From assembly GCF_001984825.2 (NCBI RefSeq), contig NZ_CP043318.1, forward strand, positions 3,968,001 to 4,032,000: a stretch of DNA of 64,000 bases. The letters run 5' to 3'. This document shows, one piece after another, positions 1-11,804 of this stretch. The position numbers were made by a program, and so were the translations under genes. A model generated the notes under the pieces. That model searched no databases. It worked only from the letters and a program-made list of their open reading frames with translations, and had not been told where the DNA came from. This DNA comes from Enterobacter chengduensis (lineage in GTDB: Bacteria; Pseudomonadota; Gammaproteobacteria; Enterobacterales; Enterobacteriaceae). Positions within the stretch are counted from its first letter, which is position 1, and every line of letters begins with the position of its first letter.

Positions 1-57
1 GTTTGGAAAGGGAGTGTGGCGAAATGTTTCTGCAAGAACCTTGATGGGCGCGGGGTG

Positions 58-93
58 CCCTCACCCCAGCCCTCTCCCAAAGGGAGAGGGAGG
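58..93. repeat. REP-like palindrome downstream of mltB
   Basis: Short GC-rich inverted repeat of the CCCTCACCCC...CCTCTCCC/GGGAGAGGG type. Related copies lie at 4161-4260 and 18838-18872. It sits just past the mltB stop codon and could also act as a transcript end. The 57 bases before it show no gene. Confidence 0.6.
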
Positions 94-104
94 AATAAGA
101 CGAC

Positions 105-1205
105 TTACTGACTAAACGGTGACGCCGCCGGGACGCGGGCCTGCGAGACCGCCAGCCCCAGCTGCCACACGGCCATCGCATAGTGGGTGCTGTGGTTATA
201 GCGGGTGATGGTGTAGAAGTTCGGCAGACCGTACCAGTACTGATAGCCGGTTCCCACGTCCAGACGCAGCAGGCTTACCTGGTCAACGTTGCCCAGCGGC
301 TGGGTTGGCGTTAAGCCCGCCGCCGTCAGCTGCGCGACGCTGTATTTGGTTTTAAAGCCGTTTTCCAGGCCAAACGCCTCGCCGTTTGCCTGCACCGCCA
401 CCTGGCCACCCGGCGTCCAGCCGTGGGCTTTGAAGTAGTTCGCCACGCTGCCGATGGCATCCACCGGATCCCACAGGTTGATATGGCCATCTCCGTTAAA
501 GTCGACCGCATACTGTTTATAGGAGGACGGCATAAACTGGCCGTAGCCCATCGCACCGGCAAACGACCCTTTCAGATCGAGCGGATCGTCCTGCTCGCTG
601 CGCGCCATCAGCAGGAAGGTTTCCAGCTCGGAAGAGAAATACTCAGCACGGCGCGGGTAGTTAAAGGAGAGCGTCGCCAGCGCGTCGAGGATGCGGGTTT
701 TCCCCATCACGCGGCCCCAGCGGGTTTCCACGCCGATAATCCCGACGATGATTTCCGGCGGCACGCCGTAGACCTGCCACGCGCGGTTGAGCGCATCTTC
801 ATACTGATTCCAGAACGCCACGCCGTTTTGCACGTTGTCCGGGGTAATAAACTGTTTGCGATAGCGCAGCCACGCCCCGTTCGGCCCGCTCGGTACCTGA
901 GCCGTTGGCGCCTGCCTGTCCATCAGGCGCAGCACGTAGTCCAGACGCTTGGCCTGAGACAAAATCTCGTGCAGCTGCTGTCTGTCAAAGCCGTGTTTGC
1001 TGACCATTTTATCGATGAACTGCTCGGCCGCCGGATTATTCGCGAAGTCGCCGCCCATCTGCATCATGTTGTGCTGCGGCTCCAGCAGGAATCCTCCGGA
1101 AGGCGCGCCCGCCGTTTGCTGAACGGCTTCGGTCTTAGGTTTGCTACTACAGGCAGACAGCAGAATAAGCGCAGGCAAGAGCGCTGCATAACGACGCTTG
1201 AACAT
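105..1205 (-). CDS. mltB: Membrane-bound lytic murein transglycosylase B
   Basis: Outer-membrane lipoprotein that cleaves the MurNAc-GlcNAc bond of peptidoglycan with formation of anhydro-MurNAc. The 366-residue product starts MFKRRYAALLPALILLSAC, a lipoprotein signal with lipobox LSAC (Cys19), which is why the start at 1205 is chosen over the frame that stays open to 1313. The SLT_2-type catalytic domain contains GVETRWGR, with the catalytic glutamate near residue 160, and the substrate-groove motif GAMGYGQFMPSSY further on. Length fits the E. coli enzyme. It is divergent from the srl operon, the usual enteric arrangement. Nothing looks broken. Confidence 0.95.
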   Translation of the reverse strand: MFKRRYAALLPALILLSACSSKPKTEAVQQTAGAPSGGFLLEPQHNMMQMGGDFANNPAAEQFIDKMVSKHGFDRQQLHEILSQAKRLDYVLRLMDRQAPTAQVPSGPNGAWLRYRKQFITPDNVQNGVAFWNQYEDALNRAWQVYGVPPEIIVGIIGVETRWGRVMGKTRILDALATLSFNYPRRAEYFSSELETFLLMARSEQDDPLDLKGSFAGAMGYGQFMPSSYKQYAVDFNGDGHINLWDPVDAIGSVANYFKAHGWTPGGQVAVQANGEAFGLENGFKTKYSVAQLTAAGLTPTQPLGNVDQVSLLRLDVGTGYQYWYGLPNFYTITRYNHSTHYAMAVWQLGLAVSQARVPAASPFSQ

Positions 1206-1367
1206 GAGACATCCATTTAACGGGTTCGATAAGAACCCAGTATGGTAAAGCATCCGCAACACCTCAAGGAAGCGGTACGCACCACCCCCACGCAAATCCG
1301 CGCTTTTTTCCACCGAAAACCATTGACCCCATCAATAAACTTTCAAAATAATCCATTTTTCTTTCAT

Positions 1368-1405
1368 TGTGAGATCTAACACACACTTTAAAACCTTTCA
1401 AAGTG
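1368..1405 (+). promoter_or_regulatory. srl operon control region: CRP-like site and inverted repeat
   Basis: TGTGAGATCTAACACA (1368-1383) resembles the CRP site TGTGA-N6-TCACA with one half degenerate. It is followed by an inverted repeat CACTTT...AAAGTG (1384-1389 and 1400-1405), a possible operator. Catabolite control of the srl operon is known in E. coli; assignment here is by sequence match only. Confidence 0.5.
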
Positions 1406-1406
1406 A

Positions 1407-2977
<1,571 letters not shown>

Positions 2978-2989
2978 GAGGTTCCTGCG

Positions 2990-3352
2990 ATGACCGTGAT
3001 TTATCAGACCACCATTACCCGCATCGGCCAGAGCGCAGCGGATGCGCTGAGCGATCGAATGCTGATCACCTTCCGCGAAGGGGCCCCGGCGGATATCGAA
3101 GAGTTTTGCTTTATCCACTGCCACGGCGAGCTTAAGGGCGAGCTGAAGGCCGGGAGCCAGCTGGAGCTGGGCGAGACGCGCTATGCCGTGACCGCCGTCG
3201 GCGACGTGGCCGAGCAAAACCTGCGCGAGCTGGGCCATATCACCCTGCGTTTCGACGGTCGGCCGCAGGCGGAATATCCCGGCACGGTTCACGTGGACGG
3301 CCCCGTTCCGCAGGCCGTCACCCCAGGCTGCACGTTAAAATTTGTTGCGTAA
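2990..3352 (+). CDS. srlB: Sorbitol PTS EIIA component
   Basis: Cytoplasmic IIA phosphocarrier that relays phosphate from HPr to the IIB domain of SrlE. 120 residues, close to the family length. The segment FCFIHCHGELKG includes the histidine region expected to be phosphorylated. Ribosome site AGAGGTT precedes the ATG. It lies between the permease and srlD in the standard operon order. Confidence 0.94.
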   Translation: MTVIYQTTITRIGQSAADALSDRMLITFREGAPADIEEFCFIHCHGELKGELKAGSQLELGETRYAVTAVGDVAEQNLRELGHITLRFDGRPQAEYPGTVHVDGPVPQAVTPGCTLKFVA

Positions 3353-3366
3353 TTAAGGAGATAGAC

Positions 3367-4146
3367 ATGAGTCAGGTTGCCGTTGTCATTGGTGGGGGAC
3401 AAACCTTAGGCGAGTTCCTCTGCCGTGGGCTTGCCGCAGAAGGTTACCGCGTCGCGGTAGTGGATATTCAGAGTGAAAAAGCCGCCCGCGTGGCGGACGC
3501 CATCAACACCGAGTTTGGTGAAGGGATGGCGTACGGGTTTGGTGCCGACGCCACCAGCGAGCAGAGCGTAATGGCGCTGGCCCGGGGGGTGGACGAGATT
3601 TTTGGCCGTACCGACCTGCTGGTCTACAGCGCGGGAATTGCGAAAGCGGCCTTTATCAGCGATTTCGAACTGGGGGATTTTGACCGCTCGCTGCAGGTGA
3701 ATCTGGTGGGCTATTTCCTCTGCGCCCGCGAGTTTTCCCGCCTGATGATCCGCGACGGCATTCAGGGGCGCATCATTCAGATCAACTCAAAATCCGGGAA
3801 GGTGGGCAGCAAGCACAACTCCGGCTACAGCGCGGCGAAGTTTGGCGGCGTGGGGCTGACGCAGTCTCTGGCGCTGGATCTCGCCGAATACGGCATTACC
3901 GTGCATTCGCTGATGCTGGGCAACCTGCTGAAATCGCCGATGTTCCAGTCCCTGCTGCCGCAGTACGCCACCAAGCTCGGCATCAAGGCGGAGGAAGTGG
4001 AGCAGTACTACATCGACAAAGTGCCACTGAAGCGCGGGTGCGACTATCAGGACGTGCTGAACATGCTGCTGTTTTACGCCAGCCCGAAAGCCTCGTACTG
4101 CACCGGACAGTCGATTAACGTCACCGGCGGGCAGGTGATGTTCTGA
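3367..4146 (+). CDS. srlD: Sorbitol-6-phosphate 2-dehydrogenase
   Basis: Short-chain dehydrogenase oxidising sorbitol-6-phosphate to fructose-6-phosphate with NAD+. The 259-residue protein begins with a Rossmann glycine motif (VVIGGGQTLGEFL). Near residue 150 it has the SDR catalytic YxxxK in SGYSAAKFGG, preceded by the serine in QINSKSGK. Strong ribosome site TAAGGAG. This is the metabolic enzyme of the operon; a REP-like inverted repeat separates it from gutM. Confidence 0.96.
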   Translation: MSQVAVVIGGGQTLGEFLCRGLAAEGYRVAVVDIQSEKAARVADAINTEFGEGMAYGFGADATSEQSVMALARGVDEIFGRTDLLVYSAGIAKAAFISDFELGDFDRSLQVNLVGYFLCAREFSRLMIRDGIQGRIIQINSKSGKVGSKHNSGYSAAKFGGVGLTQSLALDLAEYGITVHSLMLGNLLKSPMFQSLLPQYATKLGIKAEEVEQYYIDKVPLKRGCDYQDVLNMLLFYASPKASYCTGQSINVTGGQVMF

Positions 4147-4160
4147 TCGAGCGGTTTGTT

Positions 4161-4260
4161 CCCCCTCACCCTAACCCTCTCCCCGGAGGGGAGACGGGAC
4201 GGCCAGATGCAGCCTTTTCCCCCTCGCCCCTTTGGGGAGAGGGACGGGGTGAGGGGAAAA
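4161..4260. repeat. Paired REP-like inverted repeat between srlD and gutM
   Basis: Two facing copies of the CCCTCACCC...CTCTCC element (about 4161-4190 and 4232-4257) form a large inverted repeat. The downstream genes have the same orientation, so it is likely a transcript-stabilising or attenuating structure lowering gutM-srlR-gutQ output relative to srlAEBD. That role is inferred. Confidence 0.65.
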
Positions 4261-4273
4261 ATAAGGAGCCAAC

Positions 4274-4633
4274 ATGGTAACAACACTCATCACCCTCGCC
4301 GCCCTCGCCTGGCTCTGCCAGATGGCGTTTGGTGGCTGGCAGATCCACCAGTTCAACCGCGCGTTTGATGCCCTGTGCCAGAAAGGCCGCGTGGGCGTCG
4401 GACGTTCCGGCGGACGCTTTAAACCGCGCGTGGTGGTCGCCGTTGCGCTGGATGAACACGATCGCGTGTGCGATTCCCTGATAATGCGCGGCCTGACCGT
4501 CTTCGCGCGTCCGGTGAAAATCCAGGCAATCAACGGCATTTCGCTGCAGGAATTGCGGCCTGATGTGATCTTTCCCCATGATCCGCTCTGTCAGAATGCA
4601 CTATCATTAGCGCTTAATCTGAAACATGGATAA
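4274..4633 (+). CDS. gutM: Sorbitol operon activator GutM
   Basis: Positive regulator of the sorbitol operon in enterics. 119 residues with one N-terminal hydrophobic segment (LITLAALAWLCQMAFGGW), so it may be membrane-anchored. No classical DNA-binding domain is visible. Ribosome site AAGGAG. It precedes the repressor gene srlR, giving the antagonistic activator/repressor pair known from E. coli. Confidence 0.92.
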   Translation: MVTTLITLAALAWLCQMAFGGWQIHQFNRAFDALCQKGRVGVGRSGGRFKPRVVVAVALDEHDRVCDSLIMRGLTVFARPVKIQAINGISLQELRPDVIFPHDPLCQNALSLALNLKHG

Positions 4634-4655
4634 TTTCGTTGTGAAAGCTATAGGC

Positions 4656-4677
4656 TTGCGAAATTATCATTTCGCAA
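4656..4677. promoter_or_regulatory. Perfect inverted repeat upstream of srlR
   Basis: TTGCGAAAT and ATTTCGCAA flank a four-base centre, just before the srlR ribosome site. Operators of DeoR-family repressors are often of this kind, so autoregulation by SrlR is plausible. It could instead be a small hairpin in the transcript between gutM and srlR. Confidence 0.45.
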
Positions 4678-4696
4678 CCTAAGGAACGAAGCGCCT

Positions 4697-5470
4697 ATGA
4701 AACCTCGTCAGCGGCAGGCGGCCATTCTGGAACATCTGCAAAAGCAGGGAAAATGCTCGGTAGAGGATCTGGCCCACTACTTTGACACCACCGGCACGAC
4801 AATACGCAAGGACCTGGTATTGCTTGAGAACTCGGGTGCCGTTATTCGAACCTACGGCGGCGTGGTGCTCAATAAGGACGAAGCGGACCCGCCAATCGAT
4901 CACAAAACGCTGATCAACACCCACCAGAAGGCGCTTATCGCCGAAGCGGCGGTGAAATTTATCCACGATGGCGACTCGATTATCCTTGACGCTGGCAGCA
5001 CCGTCCTGCAGATGATCCCCCTGCTCAGCCGCTTTAACAACATCACGGTGATGACCAACAGCCTGCACATCGTTAACGCCCTGTCGGAATTCGACAGCGA
5101 GCAGACCATCCTGATGCCCGGCGGCACCTTCCGCAAAAAATCGGCGTCGTTTCACGGTCAGCTGGCGGAGAACGCCTTCGACCACTTCAGCTTTGATAAG
5201 CTATTCATGGGCACGGACGGCATCGACCTGAACGCGGGCGTTACGACGTTCAACGAGGTGTTTAGCGTCAGTAAAGCCATGTGCAACGCCGCGCGGGAAG
5301 TGATTTTGATGGCGGACTCGTCGAAGTTTGGCCGCAAAAGCCCCAACATTGTCTGTAGCCTGGAAAGCGTCGACAAGCTGATTACCGACGCGGGTATCGA
5401 TCCGGCGTTCAGGAAAGCGCTGGAAGAGAAAGGCATCGACGTGATCGTAACCGGAGAGAGAGATGAGTGA
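4697..5470 (+). CDS. srlR: Sorbitol operon repressor, DeoR family
   Basis: DeoR-type repressor. N-terminal winged helix-turn-helix (residues 1-57, [40 protein letters not shown] region) followed by a sugar-phosphate-sensing domain with the family motif [11 protein letters not shown]. 257 residues, the E. coli length. The stop overlaps the gutQ start by eight bases. Expected inducer is a sorbitol-pathway phosphate, by family knowledge. Confidence 0.95.
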   Translation: MKPRQRQAAILEHLQKQGKCSVEDLAHYFDTTGTTIRKDLVLLENSGAVIRTYGGVVLNKDEADPPIDHKTLINTHQKALIAEAAVKFIHDGDSIILDAGSTVLQMIPLLSRFNNITVMTNSLHIVNALSEFDSEQTILMPGGTFRKKSASFHGQLAENAFDHFSFDKLFMGTDGIDLNAGVTTFNEVFSVSKAMCNAAREVILMADSSKFGRKSPNIVCSLESVDKLITDAGIDPAFRKALEEKGIDVIVTGERDE

Positions 5471-6428
5471 TTTTCTGTTAGAAACGGGCCGCCAGACGCT
5501 GATGCTGGAGCTGCAGGAAGCCAGCCGCCTGCCGGAACGTCTGGGCGAGGATTTTGTCCGCGCCGCCAATACCATTATCCACTGCGAAGGCAAAGTGATC
5601 GTGGCGGGCATCGGTAAATCCGGCCACATCGGCAAAAAGATTGCCGCGACGCTGGCCAGCACCGGCACCCCGGCCTTCTTCGTGCATCCCGCCGAGGCGC
5701 TGCACGGCGATCTGGGGATGATAGAGAGCCGCGACGTAATGCTGTTTATCTCCTACTCCGGTTCGGCGAAAGAGCTGGATCTCATCATTCCGCGCCTGCA
5801 GGAGAAATCGGTCTCCCTGCTGGCAATGACCGGAAAATCCCGCTCGCCGCTGGCGCTGGCCGCCAAGGCGACGCTGGATATTTCCGTTGAGCGTGAAGCC
5901 TGCCCTATGCACCTTGCTCCGACCTCCAGCACCGTTAATACCCTGATGATGGGCGACGCGCTGGCGATGGCGGTGATGCAGGCGCGCGGCTTTAACGAAG
6001 AAGATTTCGCCCGCTCGCATCCGGCGGGCGCGCTCGGCGCGCGCCTGCTCAACAAGGTTCACCACCTGATGCGCACCGACGATGCCATTCCGCAGGTCAA
6101 ACTCGATACCAGCGTGATGGACGCGATGCTGGAACTGAGCCGCACCGGGCTGGGGCTGGTGGCGGTCTGCGACAACGACGGTTACGTCAAAGGCGTATTT
6201 ACCGACGGCGACCTGCGCCGCTGGCTGGTGGGCGGCGGCAGGCTGGAAACCAACGTATCGGACGCCATGACTCAGGGCGGGCTGACGCTCAATGCCGAGA
6301 GCCGCGCCATTGAGGCCAAAGAGGTGCTGATGAAGCGCAAAATCACCGCCGCACCGGTGGTGGATGATTTCGGCAGGCTGTGCGGCGCCATCAACCTGCA
6401 GGACTTCTACCAGGCGGGGATTATCTAA
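5463..6428 (+). CDS. gutQ: Arabinose-5-phosphate isomerase GutQ
   Basis: Interconverts D-ribulose-5-phosphate and D-arabinose-5-phosphate; a paralogue of KdsD. The 321-residue protein has an N-terminal SIS sugar-isomerase domain ([41 protein letters not shown]) and two C-terminal CBS domains (from about residue 210). Last gene of the sorbitol operon. It is convergent with norR and the two stop codons overlap, leaving no room for a terminator between them. Confidence 0.95.
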   Translation: MSDFLLETGRQTLMLELQEASRLPERLGEDFVRAANTIIHCEGKVIVAGIGKSGHIGKKIAATLASTGTPAFFVHPAEALHGDLGMIESRDVMLFISYSGSAKELDLIIPRLQEKSVSLLAMTGKSRSPLALAAKATLDISVEREACPMHLAPTSSTVNTLMMGDALAMAVMQARGFNEEDFARSHPAGALGARLLNKVHHLMRTDDAIPQVKLDTSVMDAMLELSRTGLGLVAVCDNDGYVKGVFTDGDLRRWLVGGGRLETNVSDAMTQGGLTLNAESRAIEAKEVLMKRKITAAPVVDDFGRLCGAINLQDFYQAGII

Positions 6429-7939
6429 CCCTTCAGCCCAAGACGCTTCGCCAGCCTGTGCAGGTTGGCGACGTCCATCTCCAGCGCCCGGGCGCACGCC
6501 GCCCAGCTGCGGCTGTTCTGCTCCAGCGCGCGGGTAATCATCTGACGCTGGAATGCCTCTGTCGCGTCACGCAGGTTTTCATTCACTCTCTCTGGCGCAG
6601 CCTGGACGACAGGCGGTGCGGTTTCATCCTGCAGCGCAAAATGGCGCGCGTGGATCACCACTTCATCCCCCGAACGCGTCGCCCGCGCCAGCACCACCGC
6701 GCGATGAATCGCATGCTCCAGCTCGCGCACGTTGCCCGGCCAGCCGTAGCCCAGCAGATGCGCCCTCGCCCCCGGGCTGAGTACCACGCGGGAAAGCCCC
6801 ATTCTGAGTCGGCACTGCTCGCAGAAATAGCCCGCCAGCAGCAGCACGTCTTCACCCCGTTCGCGCAGCGGCGGCACGGTAAGCGGGAACACGCTCAGGC
6901 GGTGGAACAGGTCGGCGCGGAACTGCCCGGCCAGCACCGCTTCACGCAGGTCGCGGTTCGTTGCCGCCAGCACGCGAACGTCCACTCTGTGACTGCGGTC
7001 GTCCCCCACGCGCTGAATGTCGCCGTACTGCAGCACGCGCAGGAGTTTAGCCTGTAGCGACAGGGAGAGTTCGCCAATCTCATCGAGAAACAGCGTGCCG
7101 TTATCGGCCATTTCGAACTTGCCGCTGCGGTTGCTGATGGCCCCGGTAAACGCCCCTTTCACGTGGCCAAAGAGCTCGCTTTCCGCCACGCTTTCCGGCA
7201 GCGCGGCGCAGTTGAGGTATACCAGCGGATTAACCGCGCGCGGTGAGGCTTCGTGGATGGCCTTCGCCACCAGCTCCTTGCCGGTGCCGGTTTCCCCGAA
7301 GATCAGCACGTTCAAATCAGAGGCGGCAACGATCTCGATCTCTTTTTTGAGCTGCGCCATGCCCGGCGAAAGACCGATCATCTCCGTGTGCGTGACCTGC
7401 TCAAACGCCGCCGGGCTGCCGGGAGGGATATTCTGGCTCTCCAGCTGTTCAATCAGCAGCGCGTTGTTAAGCGCCCCGGCAGCCAGCGCCGCAATGAGGC
7501 GCAACTCTTCATCGCTGAAGGTGTCGAACTGGTCCGGCGACATGCCGTCGAGGGTCAGCGCCCCAATCAGGTTTTGTCCGGCAAACAGCGGCAGGCCGAT
7601 GCAGGCGTGCACCTTCAGGCTCTCCTGGCCTGGAATCAGCCCGTCGTACGGGTCGGGCAAGTCGCTGTCCGCCGGGAAGCGCACCACGTCCCCCGCGCGG
7701 GCAATAGTCTCCAGCCGCGGGTGGCCCTCCAGGGTAAAACGCCGTCCGAGCACGTCCTTCGCCAGCCCGTCGATAGCCAGCGGAATAAACTGCCGTCCTT
7801 CGTAGCGCAGCAGCGCCGAGGCGTCGCACGCCAGCACGTGGCGCAGCGTGGAGATCAGCCGCTGAAAGCGGTCCTGATGGCCGATACCGGTCTGCAGCTC
7901 AATGGCGATCTTCGCCAGCACGTCTACGGAAAAACTCAT
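6425..7939 (-). CDS. norR: Nitric oxide-responsive sigma-54 activator NorR
   Basis: Enhancer-binding protein that senses NO through a non-haem iron in its GAF domain and activates norVW. The 504-residue product has an N-terminal GAF region, a central AAA+ domain with Walker A GETGTGKE and the sigma-54 contact loop GAFTGA, and a C-terminal Fis-type helix-turn-helix ([24 protein letters not shown]). The start at 7939 ([18 protein letters not shown]) matches the family; the frame is open ten codons further upstream without support. Divergent from norV across three NorR-type sites. Confidence 0.96.
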   Translation of the reverse strand: MSFSVDVLAKIAIELQTGIGHQDRFQRLISTLRHVLACDASALLRYEGRQFIPLAIDGLAKDVLGRRFTLEGHPRLETIARAGDVVRFPADSDLPDPYDGLIPGQESLKVHACIGLPLFAGQNLIGALTLDGMSPDQFDTFSDEELRLIAALAAGALNNALLIEQLESQNIPPGSPAAFEQVTHTEMIGLSPGMAQLKKEIEIVAASDLNVLIFGETGTGKELVAKAIHEASPRAVNPLVYLNCAALPESVAESELFGHVKGAFTGAISNRSGKFEMADNGTLFLDEIGELSLSLQAKLLRVLQYGDIQRVGDDRSHRVDVRVLAATNRDLREAVLAGQFRADLFHRLSVFPLTVPPLRERGEDVLLLAGYFCEQCRLRMGLSRVVLSPGARAHLLGYGWPGNVRELEHAIHRAVVLARATRSGDEVVIHARHFALQDETAPPVVQAAPERVNENLRDATEAFQRQMITRALEQNSRSWAACARALEMDVANLHRLAKRLGLKG

Positions 7940-7951
7940 GATGACCTCGCT

Positions 7952-8007
7952 GTCATTTTGACAACCCATGTTGTCATATTGACACTGTTATTGGTAGTCA
8001 TTATGAC
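7952..8007. promoter_or_regulatory. Three NorR binding sites
   Basis: Three near-identical palindromes of the form GTCA-N3-TGAC: GTCATTTTGAC at 7952-7962, GTCATATTGAC at 7973-7983 and GTCATTATGAC at 7997-8007. NorR is known to need three such enhancer sites in the norR-norV gap; number, spacing and position fit. Confidence 0.88.
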
Positions 8008-8061
8008 TACCTCTTACGGATCATGAAAAAATTAATCAATTAAAATCAATAGATTAAAAGT

Positions 8062-8077
8062 TGGCACGCAGCTTGAT
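8062..8077 (+). promoter_or_regulatory. Sigma-54 promoter of norVW
   Basis: TGGCAC (-24) and TTGAT (-12) separated by five bases, 51 bases before the norV start. The -24 element is perfect; the -12 has GA where GC is usual. Position relative to the NorR sites supports it. Confidence 0.7.
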
Positions 8078-8127
8078 ATAAGCAAACCATCCTATTTGAA
8101 AAACGCGATATTACGCTGAGGTTTGCT

Positions 8128-9579
8128 ATGTCTATTCTGGTTAAAAATAACATTCATTGGGTCGGTCAACGTGACTGGGAAGTGCGCGATTTCCACGGGA
8201 CGGAATATAAAACGCTGCGCGGCAGCAGCTACAACAGCTATCTCATCCGTGAAGGTAAAAACGTGCTGATCGATACCGTCGATCACAAGTTCAGCCGCGA
8301 GTTCGTGCAGAACCTGCGCGGTGAAATCGATCTGGACGCCATCGACTACATCATCATTAACCACGCGGAAGAGGATCACGCGGGCGCGCTGACCGAGCTG
8401 ATGTCGTACATTCCGAACACGCCGATCTACTGCACCACCAACGCCATCGACTCGATCAACGGCCACCACCACCATCCGGAGTGGAACTTCCATACCGTCA
8501 AAACCGGCGACTCGCTGGATATCGGCAACGGCAAACGGCTGATCTTCGTGGAAACCCCGATGCTGCACTGGCCGGACAGCATGATGACCTACATGACCGG
8601 CGACGCGGTGCTGTTCAGCAACGACGCCTTCGGCCAGCACTACTGCGACGAACGCCTGTTCAACGACGAGGTGGATCAGACCGAGCTGTTTGAGCAGTGC
8701 CAGCGCTATTACGCCAACATCCTGACGCCGTTCAGCCGTCTGGTGACGCCAAAAATTACCGAAATCCTCGGCTTTAACCTGCCGGTGGACATGATTGCCA
8801 CCTCCCACGGCGTGGTGTGGCGCGAGAACCCAACCCAGATCGTTGAGCTGTACCTGAAGTGGGCGGCAGATTATCAGGAAGATCGCATCACGATTTTCTA
8901 CGACACCATGTCCAACAACACCCGCATGATGGCGGACGCCATTGCCCAGGGCATCAACGAAGTGGATCCGAACGTGGCGGTGAAGATCTTCAACGTGGCG
9001 CGCAGCGATAAGAACGAGGTATTGACCAACGTCTTCCGCTCTAAGGGCGTGCTGGTGGGCACCTCTACCATGAACAACGTGATGATGCCGAAAATTGCCG
9101 GTCTGGTGGAGGAGATGACCGGCCTGCGTTTTCGCAACAAGCGCGCCAGCGCTTTTGGCTCCCACGGCTGGAGCGGCGGCGCGGTAGATCGCCTCTCTAC
9201 CCGTCTGCAGGATGCCGGTTTTGAGATGTCCCTGAGCCTGAAGGCGAAATGGCGCCCGGATATCGACGCGCTGGAAATTTGCCGCCAGCACGGCCGCGAC
9301 ATTGCCCGTCAGTGGGCGCTCGCTCCGTTGCCGGAAGTAGCGGCAGCCAAACCCACCGAACAGCAGGAAGCCTGCGTCTGCGCCGCCGCGGCAGCCGCCG
9401 ATCTCGGCCCGCGCATGCAGTGCAGCGTCTGCCAGTGGATTTACGACCCGGAACGGGGCGAACCGCTGCAGGACGTTGCCCCGGGCACGCCGTGGCGGGA
9501 CGTGCCGGACAACTTCCTCTGCCCGGAATGTTCACTCGGTAAAGACGTCTTTGACGAACTGGGTACGGAGGCAAAATGA
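8128..9579 (+). CDS. norV: Anaerobic nitric oxide reductase flavorubredoxin
   Basis: Reduces NO to N2O under anaerobic conditions. The 483-residue protein has a metallo-beta-lactamase-like diiron domain with HAEEDHAG (iron ligands), then a flavodoxin domain ([19 protein letters not shown]), then a C-terminal rubredoxin domain with two Cys pairs ([10 protein letters not shown] and CPECS). All ligands of the family are present. The stop overlaps norW as ATGA, giving coupled synthesis with its reductase. Confidence 0.97.
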   Translation: MSILVKNNIHWVGQRDWEVRDFHGTEYKTLRGSSYNSYLIREGKNVLIDTVDHKFSREFVQNLRGEIDLDAIDYIIINHAEEDHAGALTELMSYIPNTPIYCTTNAIDSINGHHHHPEWNFHTVKTGDSLDIGNGKRLIFVETPMLHWPDSMMTYMTGDAVLFSNDAFGQHYCDERLFNDEVDQTELFEQCQRYYANILTPFSRLVTPKITEILGFNLPVDMIATSHGVVWRENPTQIVELYLKWAADYQEDRITIFYDTMSNNTRMMADAIAQGINEVDPNVAVKIFNVARSDKNEVLTNVFRSKGVLVGTSTMNNVMMPKIAGLVEEMTGLRFRNKRASAFGSHGWSGGAVDRLSTRLQDAGFEMSLSLKAKWRPDIDALEICRQHGRDIARQWALAPLPEVAAAKPTEQQEACVCAAAAAADLGPRMQCSVCQWIYDPERGEPLQDVAPGTPWRDVPDNFLCPECSLGKDVFDELGTEAK

Positions 9580-10709
9580 GCAACGGAATCGTCATCATCG
9601 GCTCGGGCTTTGCCGCCCGCCAGCTGGTGAAAAATATCCGCAAGCAGGACGCCAGCGTGCCGGTGACGGCGATCGCCGCCGACAGCATGGATGAGTATAA
9701 CAAGCCCGATTTAAGCCACGTCATCAGCCAGAATCAGCGCGCCGAAGACCTCACCCGCCAGACGGCGGGGGAGTTCGCGGAGCAGTTTAACCTGCGCCTT
9801 TTTCCCTACACCTGGGTCACCGATATCGACGCCGCCGCGCACGTAGTGAAGTCGAAAGAGAAAACCTGGCGGTACGACAGGCTGGTGCTGGCCACGGGAG
9901 CCTCTGCGTTTGTGCCGCCTGTTGAAGGCCGCGAGCTGATGATGACGCTCAACAGCCAGCAGGAGTATCAGGCCAGCGAAACGGGGCTTCGCGATGCGCA
10001 GCGGGTGATGATCGTCGGCGGCGGGCTGATAGGTACCGAGCTGGCGATGGATTTCTGCCGCGCGGGCAAAACCGTTACCCTGGTTGACCACGCGGCGAGC
10101 ATTCTGTCGGCGCTGATGCCCGCAGAAGTAAGCAGCCGCTTACAGCATCGCCTGACCGACATGGGGGTGCATCTGCTATTAAAATCGCAGCTGCAAAATC
10201 TGAGCAAAACTGAAGGCGGTATTCGTGCCACGCTCGACCGCAGCCGCAGCGTTGAGGTGGATGCCGTGGTGGCCGCGACGGGCCTGCGTCCGGAAACCGC
10301 GCTGGCGCATCGCGCAGGCGCCGAAACAGGTCGTGGCGTGAAGGTAAATAGCTACCTGCAAACTACGCAGCCCGATATTTACGCGTTAGGCGACTGCGCT
10401 GAAATTAACGGTCAGGTACTGCCCTTTTTACAGCCAATTCAATTAAGCGCGATGTATCTGGCGAAAAACCTGCTCGGCGGCAGCGCGCCGCTGAAATTAC
10501 CTCCCATGCTGGTGAAGGTGAAAACGCCGGACCTGCCGCTGCACCTTGCGGGAGAAACGCAGCGACAGGATCTGAGCTGGCAAATCGCCATTGAATCACA
10601 GGGGATGGTGGCGCGCGGCATCGACGCAGATGACCAACTGCGCGCCTTTGTGGTGAGCGAAGAGAGAATGAAGGAGGCGTTCGCGCTGCTGAAATCGCTA
10701 CCTGCTTAA
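9576..10709 (+). CDS. norW: NADH:flavorubredoxin reductase
   Basis: FAD-dependent reductase passing electrons from NADH to the rubredoxin domain of NorV. 377 residues, with an N-terminal FAD motif ([15 protein letters not shown]), a central NADH-binding motif ([18 protein letters not shown]) and the C-terminal FAD motif [10 protein letters not shown]. Co-operonic with norV. A REP element follows. Confidence 0.96.
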   Translation: MSNGIVIIGSGFAARQLVKNIRKQDASVPVTAIAADSMDEYNKPDLSHVISQNQRAEDLTRQTAGEFAEQFNLRLFPYTWVTDIDAAAHVVKSKEKTWRYDRLVLATGASAFVPPVEGRELMMTLNSQQEYQASETGLRDAQRVMIVGGGLIGTELAMDFCRAGKTVTLVDHAASILSALMPAEVSSRLQHRLTDMGVHLLLKSQLQNLSKTEGGIRATLDRSRSVEVDAVVAATGLRPETALAHRAGAETGRGVKVNSYLQTTQPDIYALGDCAEINGQVLPFLQPIQLSAMYLAKNLLGGSAPLKLPPMLVKVKTPDLPLHLAGETQRQDLSWQIAIESQGMVARGIDADDQLRAFVVSEERMKEAFALLKSLPA

Positions 10710-10719
10710 CCGTCGTATC

Positions 10720-10750
10720 GCCGGGTGGCGCTGCGCTTACCCGGCCTACA
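10720..10750. repeat. REP element between norW and the nickel transporter gene
   Basis: Imperfect palindrome GCCGGGTGGCG...CTTACCCGGCCTAC of the enterobacterial REP family, between two convergent genes. Further copies of the same family are at 18882-18914 and 58409-58478. Confidence 0.8.
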
Positions 10751-10780
10751 AAACAACAAAAAGAGAGTTAAGGCAAAAAT

Positions 10781-11803
10781 TCAGGAACGCACCACCAGCG
10801 CGTCGTAGCCGCGCCAGCGGTAGTTGACCATGGAGATCAGCCAGCAGGCGACAAACAGCCCGACCACCACAAACCCGGCGTTGCCCATATTGTCGTTCAC
10901 CGCGCCAACCCGATCCCACACGCCGCCGCTGAGGGCAAATTTATCCATCAGCAGGCCCAGCGCTTCCAGACCGCCGATAAACAGCGCCACCACCACGGAG
11001 GTGCCGGTGATGGTCATGTTGTAGTAGAGCTTGCGCTGCGGCTTGTTAAACGCCCAGCCGTAGGCGCCGACCATCAGCAGGTTGTCGAGGGTATCCACCA
11101 GCGCCATGCCGCTGGCAAAGAGCGCCGGGAAGATCATGATTGACCACACCGACATTCCGCTGGAGGCGCTGGCGGCAGAGATCCCCAGCACGCCGATTTC
11201 GGTGGCGGTATCAAACCCGAGGCCGAACAGGAAGCCCACCAGGTACATCTGCCAGCTTTTATTGACGAGGCGGAAGGTTTTGCCAAACAGCCAGTTCATG
11301 ACGCCGCCCTGCGCGGGCAGGGTGATATCGCCCTGCACCGGCCTGCCGCTTTTCAGCGCCTGAAAACTACGCCAGACGCCGCGCAAAATCACCATATTCA
11401 CCAGCGCCATCGCCAGCAGGAAGGTGGCCGAAACGGCGGTGCCAATCAGGCTGCCGGTTTCGTGGAACCATGCCATGTTTTTCTGAAACGCCGTGGCGGT
11501 GGCGGCGATGGCAATGGAGGCCAGCACCACGATGGTGGAGTGTCCCAGCGAGAACCACGCCCCCACGCCGGACGGGCGTTGGCCCTGCTGCATCATCTTA
11601 CGCGTCACGGTATCAATGGCGGCAATGTGGTCGGCGTCCACCGCGTGACGCAGCCCGTAGCCCCACGCCAGCAGGCTGGCGGCCATCAGCGCCGTGCTGC
11701 CGCTAAAGGTGTGCCATGCCCATCCCCAGGCCAGCAGGTTTGCCATTATCAGAGCCAGCAGCAGAAGCGCGGCGCGAGGTTCATTGCGTAAGAGTCGTAA
11801 CAT
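10781..11803 (-). CDS. Nickel/cobalt transporter, NiCoT (HoxN/NixA) family
   Basis: High-affinity Ni2+ (or Co2+) permease. The 340-residue protein has about eight hydrophobic segments and the NiCoT signature HAVDADHIAAID in the second one, plus a later FGLGFDTATEIG motif. The start at 11803 has a good ribosome site (AAAGGA) and sits directly after the hypF stop; the upstream 66 codons of open frame overlap hypF and are not used. Third gene of hydN-hypF-NiCoT, so probably induced by FhlA with the hydrogenase genes and feeding nickel to HypA/HypB. Specificity for nickel over cobalt is inferred from context. Confidence 0.9.
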   Translation of the reverse strand: MLRLLRNEPRAALLLLALIMANLLAWGWAWHTFSGSTALMAASLLAWGYGLRHAVDADHIAAIDTVTRKMMQQGQRPSGVGAWFSLGHSTIVVLASIAIAATATAFQKNMAWFHETGSLIGTAVSATFLLAMALVNMVILRGVWRSFQALKSGRPVQGDITLPAQGGVMNWLFGKTFRLVNKSWQMYLVGFLFGLGFDTATEIGVLGISAASASSGMSVWSIMIFPALFASGMALVDTLDNLLMVGAYGWAFNKPQRKLYYNMTITGTSVVVALFIGGLEALGLLMDKFALSGGVWDRVGAVNDNMGNAGFVVVGLFVACWLISMVNYRWRGYDALVVRS

Positions 11804-11804
11804 T

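Noticed and set aside
423-1220. Long open frame opposite mltB, and similar frames opposite hyc, hypF, norR and mutS
   Set aside because: GC-rich codon bias produces long antisense frames; the sense genes have clear homology and the antisense products have none.
4634-4696. Separate small gene between gutM and srlR
   Set aside because: Only 63 bases containing a dyad and the srlR ribosome site.
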